A DNA stretch of 6,336 nucleotides from an uncultured Ruminococcus sp. GTDB lineage: Bacteria; Bacillota_A; Clostridia; Oscillospirales; Ruminococcaceae. The position numbers and the translations under genes are program-made. Of the stretch, positions 1-5,687 are shown in pieces. Each line of letters starts with the position of its first letter. Position 1 is the first letter of the stretch. The stretch spans positions 1-6,336 of the forward strand of contig CACZPE010000057.1 in assembly GCA_902782875.1 (NCBI GenBank), in the 5' to 3' direction. The notes beneath the pieces were generated by a model. That model ran no database searches. It saw nothing but the letters and a program-made list of their open reading frames with translations, and was not told where the DNA came from.

Positions 1-20
1 GTATGAGACATATCAGACGT

Positions 21-140
21 ATTTGACATATTGTACTGTATGTCCCAAATCAGTAGGACATTCAAAAAGGGGCATACACAAAAGCCGTGATATAGCTTAT
101 CCCCGCTGTTTGTACAGACTGTACAGACAACGGGGACTTA
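21..140 (+). ncRNA. 3'-end element, copy 1: hairpin, conserved 20-mer, terminator
   Basis: This looks like the 3' end of a transcript entering from the left. Visible parts in order are a weak hairpin (ATTTGACAT 21-29 with ATGTCCCAAAT 40-50, two-base bulge), a competing hairpin ATGTCC 40-45 / GGACAT 56-61, the word ACATTC at 58-63, the 20-base motif CACAAAAGCCGTGATATAGC at 77-96, and then the hairpin at 101-135. The same order is found again after the operon at 5431-5550, with the 20-mer identical and the hairpin sequences different. Conserved linker with unconserved stems suggests a structured RNA tail or processing element. It is not a family I can name. Confidence 0.5.
77..96 (+). repeat. 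20-bp direct repeat, copy 1 (terminator-associated motif)
   Basis: CACAAAAGCCGTGATATAGC is identical to positions 5487-5506. In both places it sits 4 bases before the first base of a long hairpin, and an ACATTC word lies a short way upstream. A 20-base exact match in 6.3 kb is far beyond chance, so this is a genuine repeat. Its function is unknown. Confidence 0.9.
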
Positions 141-146
141 TTTGAC
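101..146 (+). terminator. Probable intrinsic terminator of the upstream unit
   Basis: CCCCGCTGTTTGTAC (101-115) pairs with GTACAGACAACGGGG (121-135) around a five-base loop. The stem is 15 positions with one C/A mismatch and one T-G wobble. The tail ACTTATTTGAC is only moderately T-rich, so termination could be partial. No + strand gene is needed between here and 661, so it most likely closes a gene lying left of the window. Confidence 0.65.
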
Positions 147-204
147 AAATATAACGCAATAGGAGAATTCATAAAAAACGAAACGCAAGGGGCTTCCCGA
201 CTTC

Positions 205-330
205 ATGTACTCATGAGGACATAAAAATCATCAATAGGAATTATCTATCATGTCCTCATTATGTACTCAAGGCAGTTTTCATAGGACACATATCTTGCCA
301 CAATGTACTCATGTCCTCAAAATGTCCTCA
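205..330. repeat. Cluster of seven 9-bp repeats ATGT(A/C)CTCA
   Basis: Direct copies of ATGTACTCA lie at 205-213, 261-269 and 303-311. Direct copies of ATGTCCTCA lie at 250-258, 311-319 and 322-330. One inverted copy, TGAGGACAT, lies at 214-222 and forms a head-to-head pair with the first copy. Two neighbouring pairs are 11 bp apart (250/261 and 311/322), about one helical turn. A degenerate inverted relative lies near 281-291 (ATAGGACACAT). No gene covers the stretch. It could be a set of protein-binding sites upstream of the 462-490 promoter, or the remnant of a mobile element end. The words are short and lack uniform spacers, so it is not a CRISPR array. Confidence 0.7.
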
Positions 331-461
331 TAGGGGTAAATTTTGATGATTAGGATTGTCAATTAAATACTTACCAATTAAAGCCAACATAAACACCGTA
401 AACTATCAACAATTGTCCCGATAATAATACAATAGGCTTCTTAAAGTTTTTAGAGGTACCC
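331..461. other. AT-rich intergenic spacer without recognised features
   Basis: No coding frame with a ribosome site and no strong hairpin is visible between the 9-bp repeat cluster and the promoter. The only structure seen is TGATGATT near 344-351, which is complementary to AATCATCA near 226-233 and so brackets most of the repeat cluster, and a doubled CAATTAAA word. It reads as ordinary upstream regulatory DNA. Confidence 0.5.
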
Positions 462-490
462 TTGATTATTTTATTATTATATGTTATAAT
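462..490 (+). promoter_or_regulatory. Vegetative (sigma-A) promoter of the ABC operon
   Basis: TTGATT at 462-467 is followed by a 17-bp spacer and a perfect TATAAT at 485-490. TG at 482-483 makes it an extended -10 (TGTTATAAT). The expected transcription start is about 497, giving a leader of roughly 164 bases before the ATG at 661. The elements are close to consensus, so strong basal activity is expected unless repressed. Confidence 0.85.
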
Positions 491-510
491 ATATAAACAT
501 AGCCTTATGT
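480..510 (+). promoter_or_regulatory. Candidate operator: inverted repeats over the -10 and start site
   Basis: TATGTT (480-485) and AACATA (496-501) form a 6-bp inverted repeat with a 10-bp gap that covers the -10 box. ACATA (497-501) forms a second inverted repeat with TATGT (506-510) across a 4-bp gap at the start site. Three alternating half-sites over the core promoter are a typical repressor placement. The AT-rich context makes chance matches easier, and no regulator gene is present in the window. Confidence 0.4.
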
Positions 511-660
511 CAAATATAATGCAGTAACAGTATTATACAGATCAGTTTCAGCCGACCGGGACAGGTCATGCTGCTGTATAACTGCCGTCAGACCGTACAC
601 AAACAGACATATTCTCTTTGTGCGGTACAGCCTTAGTATTCTGAGGATAAGGAGTATCAG
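497..660 (+). ncRNA. Structured 5' leader of the operon, possible RNA switch
   Basis: The leader folds into successive hairpins. The first is an extended arm: CAG 528-530/CTG 582-584, TTATACAG 533-540/CTGTATAA 574-581, CAGC 549-552/GCTG 570-573 and GACC 554-557/GGTC 564-567. The second pairs CCG-CACAAA (593-603, TA bulge) with TTTGTGCGG (617-625). The third pairs CCTTAG 631-636 with CTGAGG 641-646 around a TATT loop. CCTTA 631-635 can instead pair with TAAGG 648-652, which overlaps the ribosome site AAGGAG (649-654). I do not recognise a known riboswitch class. The pairings were read by eye, without an energy calculation. Confidence 0.5.
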
Positions 661-1866
661 ATGAAACTGAACAAATTATACACAAGAGCAATATGGAATC
701 TGACTAATGAGCTTCAGAATTTAAATCAGCCCGAGAGTGCACTTTTTGCTTTATCACAGATATTAAAGGATACCATTGGCTGTGATGCCGTTTTTGTATG
801 GCTCCTGAGAGAAGGGAGCGATGAGCTTTCCGTTATTTCAGGTGCCTATAACAGAGATCTGACCGGAACCACCACCGGTCATTATGAGGGAATGATCGGA
901 CACGTTATGGAAACATCGGAGACGATGATCTATAATGTCCTGCCGGAAGATGAAGAAAACCAGATCCCCATTTCTGATATAAAGTCCCAGATCGTTTCGG
1001 CATTCGGAATGCCCAACAGACCGCCATACGGAGCAGTACAGGTAATCAATAAAAATAACGGCAGTTTTAATGCCGAAGACAGTCAGCTTGTGGATTACCT
1101 TTCTGCTTTAGCCGCACTTGATTTTGATGACAAGGGATTTTTTACCGAGGCATATCCTAAAAAAGAACCGATCCTTGAGCTTAAAGGTATAGAAAAAGAA
1201 TTTGTGAACGGTACCGAAACGACAAAGGTGCTGCGTGGAGTTGATCTTGATATCTATCCCGGAGAATTTCTTGTTGTTCTGGGAGAGAGCGGCTGCGGCA
1301 AAACAACGCTCATGAATATTATAGGCGGAATGTCAAAGATGTCCCGCGGTAAGATTACATTGGAAGGAAAGGATTTTTCAAATCCTTCCGATAAGGAGAT
1401 AATGCTGTACCGGAGGAATTACATAGGTTTCATATTCCAGTCATATAACCTCATGCCTAATCTTACTGCGCTGGAGAATCTTGAATTCATCGCGGAAATA
1501 TGCCAGTCGCCTAATCCGCCCGAAAAGATGCTCGATCAGGTGGGTCTGTCAGCCAAGGCAAACAATTTTCCTTCTCAGATGAGCGGCGGTCAGCAGCAGA
1601 GGATCTCAATTGCAAGAGCTCTTACAAAGAATCCGCTGCTGATACTTGCCGATGAGCCGACCGCAGCACTTGATTATGAGACAAGCATTGAAGTCCTGAA
1701 GATCCTTGAAGATATAGTGAGACTTCAGAATAAAACGGTCGTGATGATAACACATAACCCCGAAATCGCTAAAATGGCAGATCGTGTGGTAAAGGTAAGA
1801 AACGGTTCTATATCCGGCACCCGCATAAACTGTCATCCTCTTCATGCAGAAGAACTGGTGTGGTGA
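661..1866 (+). CDS. GAF domain fused to MacB/LolD-type ABC ATPase
   Basis: Cytoplasmic ATPase subunit of an ABC system of the MacB/FtsE/LolD family, carrying an extra N-terminal sensor-like domain. Residues about 10-155 look like a GAF domain: a predicted mixed alpha/beta fold ending in the typical AVQVINKNNGSFNAEDSQLV strand-loop-helix. Residues about 172-388 are the ABC domain with Walker A GESGCGKTT (208-216), Q-loop Q260, signature MSGGQQQR (307-314), Walker B LLILADEPT (326-334), D-loop AALD and switch histidine H365, so it should be active. Family members are usually about 220-250 residues; here the extra 170 are the GAF part. The start ATG has AAGGAG at 649-654, spaced 6 bases. The stop lies 6 bases before the permease start, so the two are translated together. 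The substrate and GAF ligand are unknown. Confidence 0.92.
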   Translation: MKLNKLYTRAIWNLTNELQNLNQPESALFALSQILKDTIGCDAVFVWLLREGSDELSVISGAYNRDLTGTTTGHYEGMIGHVMETSETMIYNVLPEDEENQIPISDIKSQIVSAFGMPNRPPYGAVQVINKNNGSFNAEDSQLVDYLSALAALDFDDKGFFTEAYPKKEPILELKGIEKEFVNGTETTKVLRGVDLDIYPGEFLVVLGESGCGKTTLMNIIGGMSKMSRGKITLEGKDFSNPSDKEIMLYRRNYIGFIFQSYNLMPNLTALENLEFIAEICQSPNPPEKMLDQVGLSAKANNFPSQMSGGQQQRISIARALTKNPLLILADEPTAALDYETSIEVLKILEDIVRLQNKTVVMITHNPEIAKMADRVVKVRNGSISGTRINCHPLHAEELVW

Positions 1867-1872
1867 TTGAAG
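1862..1872 (+). promoter_or_regulatory. Ribosome binding site that sets the permease start
   Basis: GGTGAT at 1862-1867 matches the part of the 16S complement downstream of AGGAGG and stands 5 bases before the ATG at 1873. It overlaps the stop codon of the ATPase gene. This favours ATG 1873 over an in-frame TTG at 1867, which would lie on top of the site, and suggests translational coupling. Confidence 0.6.
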
Positions 1873-4548
1873 ATGAAAATATCTCAGTGGAAAAATTCCG
1901 TAAGAAATATAAGAAAAACGCTCGTCTCATGGATAGCGATCGTGACGGTCACTATGATAGGAGCCGGAGTTTACAGCGGAGTTTCATTCTATGCAGATTC
2001 TCTGGCGGAAAAGGGAGAGAAATTCCTTTCGCAGACAGAATTTGAGGATCTGTCTGTCGTTGCGCCGAACGGGCTTGATGATGAAGACATCTCCGCGCTT
2101 AAGGAAATGAATATCGTGACAGATGCCGAGGGGGGATATTATATTCCCGATGCAAGGCTGCATTACAGCGGCGGGACGGAGACTGTGACTTTATACACTC
2201 TGTCGGAGAAGATATCAAAGCCTGTCCTTGTCAGCGGAACACTTCCGTCAGCCGGAAATGAATGTGCCCTTACAGCATCGGCTATGGAAAAATACGGGCT
2301 GAACCCCGGTGATACCGTTAAGATAAATATACCGGACGAAAATATCCCCGAGGGCTTTCTGAGATATGAAGACCTCACTGTTACCGGAGCTATAGAACAC
2401 GCTGAAGGTATCTGCACAGAGTACAGCAGAATGGTTTTTGTTCCTGTCACCGCGTTTGACGGAGAGAAGATCAATGACAATTATACTTATGTGCGGATCA
2501 TTGCCGATACCCCGATCTCGCAGAAAAGGCTGTCTGATGAGTATGGAAATACTGTAGATCTCAGAAAAAAAGATGTTGATGATAAGCTTTCGGAGATCGG
2601 TAAGAATCATGACTCAAAAATCAGAGAAGATGCTGCAGATAAGATATCCGATGCCGAGAAGAAGGCGGCGGATTCGGAAGATAAACTGAACAGCGCGAGA
2701 AAAGAGCTTGAGGAAAAAGAAAAAGAGCTTACTGAGAAAGAAGCGCTGATCGGGCAGTATGGTGAGTCTGCCGTTTCTGCTGAAGAACTGACCGCGATAC
2801 AGAATGCCCGCAAAGAGATCAATGAGAAAAAGGCTGAACTTTCTGATAATGAAAAGAAGCTCGAAGAATCAAAAGAACAGATAGCCGAAAAGAAAAAAGA
2901 ACTTGAAGGGTTAAAGGATTCGCATTACGGAACAATGACTCAGAATTCAAAGGAGGGTTTTCTTACATATAAAACAGATGTGAAGATAATCCATGACCTT
3001 TCGATGATATTTGTCATATTGTTTTTGATAATCGGAGCGATCGTAATTGCATCTACTGTTACAATACTTATAAATCAGAAGAAAAAGCAGCTCGGTATGA
3101 TGAAGGCTAACGGCTTCGATAAAAAGGAACTGGCTTTTGAGTTTATCATATATACAAATACCGCCGTTATGATCGGACTTATCCTTGCAGTCGGACTTGC
3201 GTGGCTGCTGCAGTTTATAATCAGCTCAGTCATCGGGGGATTATTCTGTGTAAGGACAGACAGCTTTTCATTCTTTATCGGAAATTATATAGTTCTGGCT
3301 CTTTGTATGCTGCTGGTGGGAAATATCTCTGCTGTAATAGTGCTTGCGAGGAAGGTATTTGCCACAGAAGCTGTTGATCTGATGAGCGGGAACACGGATA
3401 GCAGCCGCCATTCGGGTACGCGGAAGAAGAGACACGTTTTTCCGCTTTATTCAAGACTGATCGCGCGCAATATGGTAAGTGAGCTTCCGAGGATCGTCAC
3501 ATCGGTCGCCGTTATCGGAGGCTGCTGTCTTATCATGGGGCTTGGCGTGACACTTAAAGACTCCCTTGATAATGTAATGAAATATATGGCACGGGATATC
3601 ATGCATTATGATCTGGAAGTATCTGTATATTCACGCTCGGATGATCCGGAAAAGGTCAGGGCGTTTTTATCTGATAAAGGGGCAGAATACAAAGAGATAC
3701 GCAAGACAAACACTATCTATAAGTACGGAGATACAGAAGAACACGTTACGGTGATAAGCTGCGGAAGTGAGCTTTATGGAGACTACATAATGCTTGGCAG
3801 CAGGAGCGGGAATGAGACTTACTCTCCCGCAGGCTCTGATCTGATCGCCGATTTTAAGACAGCTGAAAAGCTTGGGTTATCCAAAGGCAATGAGCTGATA
3901 TTGCGAAATGCCGGTTTTGAGGAGCATACATTTGTTATTTCGGGAATATGCATGAATTATTATCCGAGAGTGATGTATCTGGGAGAAGAAGCTTATGACG
4001 AGCTGTTCGGCAGCAGCACTTATGATACCATGGTCGTCAGGGCAGGCGGCATTGATGCTGAGACGCTCGGAAACGAGCTTTCTGAGAAATTTCCGGATAT
4101 TGATATAACATATACGGACAGACTTCCGCAGGCATTTACTCCGATGTCTGATATGTTCCATGTTGTTGTATATATCCTGATTGTGCTTTCTGTGATAATG
4201 TCTGTTTTTGTTCTGCTGAATCTGGTAAACATTTTTGTCAGACGAAAAAAGAATGAGATTATCATTATGGCAGTAAACGGATTCGATCACAAAGAACAGA
4301 TCGGGTATCTGCTCAGGGAGACGATCATTACTACGGTATGCGGACTCATTGCAGGCGTACTTGCCGGCTGGGCGATGACTGAGCCGGTCGTGCGTACTGT
4401 AGAAGTGGGAGAAATGCTGTTTGTGCGGGATTTTAATGTCATTGCATGGATCATTGCGGCAGGTATGGAAGCCGTTTTTGCGATAGCGATCAACTTTTTT
4501 GCATTCAGGTATGTGCGAAGCTTTGATATAACCGAACTGACACGGTAA
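1873..4548 (+). CDS. FtsX/MacB-type ABC permease with long coiled coil
   Basis: Membrane subunit of the ABC system, 891 residues from ATG 1873. It is a duplicated FtsX-type permease. The first module has one helix (about 17-40), a large outer domain, and three helices (about 376-400, 426-454, 471-493). The second has a helix (about 539-560), an outer domain (about 561-761) and three helices (762-788, 815-836, 854-878). Each outer domain carries a LGL/YGL-x-x-G-(D/N) turn typical of these proteins (near residues 141-147 and 667-673). Each module has the cytoplasmic coupling pattern K-x-x-x-(L/I)-x-x-M-x-x-N-G-F-D (KKQLGMMKANGFD and KKNEIIIMAVNGFD). Residues about 234-349 are a Glu/Lys-rich coiled coil inserted before the second helix. 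The ATPase partner is directly upstream. Likely job: mechanical work on an outer-face substrate or partner (efflux, lipid or peptide extraction, or hydrolase control); the substrate is not evident. Confidence 0.92.
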   Translation: MKISQWKNSVRNIRKTLVSWIAIVTVTMIGAGVYSGVSFYADSLAEKGEKFLSQTEFEDLSVVAPNGLDDEDISALKEMNIVTDAEGGYYIPDARLHYSGGTETVTLYTLSEKISKPVLVSGTLPSAGNECALTASAMEKYGLNPGDTVKINIPDENIPEGFLRYEDLTVTGAIEHAEGICTEYSRMVFVPVTAFDGEKINDNYTYVRIIADTPISQKRLSDEYGNTVDLRKKDVDDKLSEIGKNHDSKIREDAADKISDAEKKAADSEDKLNSARKELEEKEKELTEKEALIGQYGESAVSAEELTAIQNARKEINEKKAELSDNEKKLEESKEQIAEKKKELEGLKDSHYGTMTQNSKEGFLTYKTDVKIIHDLSMIFVILFLIIGAIVIASTVTILINQKKKQLGMMKANGFDKKELAFEFIIYTNTAVMIGLILAVGLAWLLQFIISSVIGGLFCVRTDSFSFFIGNYIVLALCMLLVGNISAVIVLARKVFATEAVDLMSGNTDSSRHSGTRKKRHVFPLYSRLIARNMVSELPRIVTSVAVIGGCCLIMGLGVTLKDSLDNVMKYMARDIMHYDLEVSVYSRSDDPEKVRAFLSDKGAEYKEIRKTNTIYKYGDTEEHVTVISCGSELYGDYIMLGSRSGNETYSPAGSDLIADFKTAEKLGLSKGNELILRNAGFEEHTFVISGICMNYYPRVMYLGEEAYDELFGSSTYDTMVVRAGGIDAETLGNELSEKFPDIDITYTDRLPQAFTPMSDMFHVVVYILIVLSVIMSVFVLLNLVNIFVRRKKNEIIIMAVNGFDHKEQIGYLLRETIITTVCGLIAGVLAGWAMTEPVVRTVEVGEMLFVRDFNVIAWIIAAGMEAVFAIAINFFAFRYVRSFDITELTR

Positions 4549-4574
4549 GGCTTCGTCCGGGAACAGTAAGCAGG

Positions 4575-4588
4575 TTTATGGTCATAAA
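4575..4588 (+). repeat. Short perfect inverted repeat in the intergenic gap
   Basis: TTTATG-GT-CATAAA lies between the permease and the third gene. Its core TTATGGTCATAA recurs exactly at the tip of the terminator hairpin at 5523-5534. As RNA it is a small hairpin without a T-run, so it is not a terminator. It may be a processing or binding site, or a coincidence. Confidence 0.4.
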
Positions 4589-4629
4589 GTATGCGATGCA
4601 TTATTTATGAAAAAAATACAGGTATCTTT

Positions 4630-5418
4630 ATGAAAAACAATAACAAAAAAATTTCAGCGGTAAGTACGCTTCATTTTATCAGACTGGCATATCGCTCAGT
4701 GCTTTTCGTCTCTCTGATAGTGGGGTACATCATGTACTGTATAGACGGCAAAGTCAGATTTCCGTCAGAACCATATACCAATATTCCGATAGTTATGGTA
4801 GTGTGGGTCATTTTTATGTTTGAGATGCTGATAAGATTTTTTCCGTCAAGACTTGAAAGTCACGGCTCGCAGAAACAGTTCAAACGTAATTATATCAAGA
4901 CTGGGAATACAGATATAAATATACATGACAATAATTCAACGGTGCTTGTTCTGCTTATCTGGATAGTGTTCAATATGATATTCGGGACGCTCAGAATGGC
5001 AGGGATATTTGACGACTGGATAATGATACTTTTATGTGTCTTCTATTCTTTGTGCGACATGATATGTATTCTGTTCTTCTGTCCGTTTCAAACTTTGTTC
5101 ATGAAAAACAAGTGCTGCAGCGCTTGCAGAATATATAACTGGGACTATGCAATGATGTTTACGCCGCTCTTTTTTGTGGACAGCCTGTTTCTTAAATGCC
5201 TGCTGCTTGTCTCTCTGGCACTTTTCCTCAGATGGGAGATCACATTTTACAGACACCCCGAATATTTTTCGGAGAATACAAACGGGTATCTCAAATGCGT
5301 AAATTGCAAAGAAAAACTGTGTGTTCATAAAAAACAGCTCCGCAGCTTCTGGAAAGCAAGGGACAGATATATAAAGGAAACACTGCGCAGGCTGAGTTCA
5401 AATGACAGCCATGAATAG
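4630..5418 (+). CDS. Multi-pass membrane protein with paired cysteine motifs, unknown function
   Basis: Predicted 262-residue integral membrane protein; I do not recognise a named family. About five hydrophobic segments are visible (near 20-37, 52-71, 104-124, 130-153, 175-203). Between the fourth and fifth lies KCCSACRIYNWD (161-172), with C162, C163 and C166. After the last lies CVNCKEKLCVH (223-233), with C223, C226, C231 and H233. The two clusters could jointly bind zinc or an iron-sulfur centre if they lie on the same face; this is inference. The tail is basic and hydrophilic. ATG 4630 is preferred because AGGT stands 7 bases upstream; an in-frame ATG at 4591 has no clear ribosome site and would add 13 residues. 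It lies 81 bases after the permease with no terminator between, so it is probably the third gene of the operon and may be an accessory subunit. Confidence 0.8.
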   Translation: MKNNNKKISAVSTLHFIRLAYRSVLFVSLIVGYIMYCIDGKVRFPSEPYTNIPIVMVVWVIFMFEMLIRFFPSRLESHGSQKQFKRNYIKTGNTDINIHDNNSTVLVLLIWIVFNMIFGTLRMAGIFDDWIMILLCVFYSLCDMICILFFCPFQTLFMKNKCCSACRIYNWDYAMMFTPLFFVDSLFLKCLLLVSLALFLRWEITFYRHPEYFSENTNGYLKCVNCKEKLCVHKKQLRSFWKARDRYIKETLRRLSSNDSHE

Positions 5419-5486
5419 CGATCAGGCGTGTTCGGCGGACTATCTGCGGCAGCACACATGTGTGTGTCCACCGAAATGGAACATTC

Positions 5487-5506
5487 CACAAAAGCCGTGA
5501 TATAGC
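5487..5506 (+). repeat. 20-bp direct repeat, copy 2 (terminator-associated motif)
   Basis: CACAAAAGCCGTGATATAGC, identical to 77-96. It lies 4 bases before the first base of the hairpin at 5511. The two copies bracket the whole promoter-leader-operon unit in the same orientation, 5.4 kb apart. Confidence 0.9.
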
Positions 5507-5510
5507 AAAC

Positions 5511-5550
5511 CGCCGCCGTTCTTATGGTCATAAGAACGGCGGTGTTTATT
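5511..5550 (+). terminator. Strong intrinsic terminator of the ABC operon
   Basis: CGCCGCCGTTCTTATG (5511-5526) pairs with CATAAGAACGGCGGTG (5529-5544), 16 positions with a single G-T wobble, followed by TTTATTATA. The two central bases cannot form a loop alone, so the top few pairs will open. It closes the three-gene operon about 95 bases after its last stop codon. Confidence 0.85.
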
Positions 5551-5634
5551 ATACCGAGCGGCTTATTATATATAATTGTACTCGACTACTCACGACATAT
5601 TAAATCCTACAAATGCCGATTTTACTCTACCTAT

Positions 5635-5676
5635 GAAAAAATCCCATAAGCAAATTCTATGATTTACTTACGGGAT
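5635..5676 (-). terminator. Intrinsic terminator of the minus-strand gene
   Basis: Read on the minus strand, positions 5676-5662 pair with 5655-5641 over 15 positions including two G-T wobbles, with a six-base loop, followed at once by a T-run (AAAAAA on the + strand, 5636-5641). It starts 12 bases after the stop codon at 5688. The wobbles pair only on the minus strand, which fixes the direction. Confidence 0.85.
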
Positions 5677-5687
5677 AATAATATAAT

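Larger units (their letters stand above)
5431..5550 (+). ncRNA. 3'-end element, copy 2: hairpin, conserved 20-mer, terminator
   Basis: Just 12 bases after the last operon stop, TTCGGCGGAC (5431-5440) pairs with GTCCACCGAA (5466-5475) with one C/A mismatch, enclosing an ACACATGTGT palindrome. Then come GGAACATTC (5478-5486), the 20-mer (5487-5506) and the terminator hairpin. The order matches positions 21-140, including TGTCC, AAAT, GGA and ACATTC words at comparable places. This copy is certainly at the 3' end of a gene set, which supports a role in transcript ends. Confidence 0.5.

Noticed and set aside
2..145. Short open frame at the left edge as the end of an upstream gene
   Set aside because: It would read through the 20-mer and the terminator hairpin. 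The upstream gene more likely ends at a stop such as TGA 4-6 or 24-26, but which one cannot be decided.
205..330. CRISPR array
   Set aside because: The repeat unit is only 9 bp, spacing is irregular and one copy is inverted.
515..520. Second TATAAT as an alternative promoter
   Set aside because: No -35-like hexamer at the right distance, and it lies inside the leader of the stronger promoter.
1867..1869. TTG as the permease start, adding two residues
   Set aside because: It overlaps the GGTGAT ribosome site; ATG 1873 has proper spacing.
1860..2045. Small + strand frame overlapping the permease start
   Set aside because: It lies in another frame inside a clear permease gene and has no protein-like features.
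2163..2822. Minus-strand frames opposite the permease, including a Ser-rich one
   Set aside because: Serine runs are the antisense of the Glu/Lys-rich coiled coil; these are shadows of the real gene.
4591..4593. ATG as the start of the third gene
   Set aside because: No ribosome site at a workable distance, whereas ATG 4630 has AGGT 7 bases upstream. It remains a weaker alternative.
3877..4601. Minus-strand frames opposite the end of the permease
   Set aside because: No ribosome sites or family resemblance; the + strand frame is plainly coding.
5032..5531. Minus-strand frames opposite the third gene and its terminator
   Set aside because: They run through the 20-bp motif or the antisense of membrane segments and have no support of their own.
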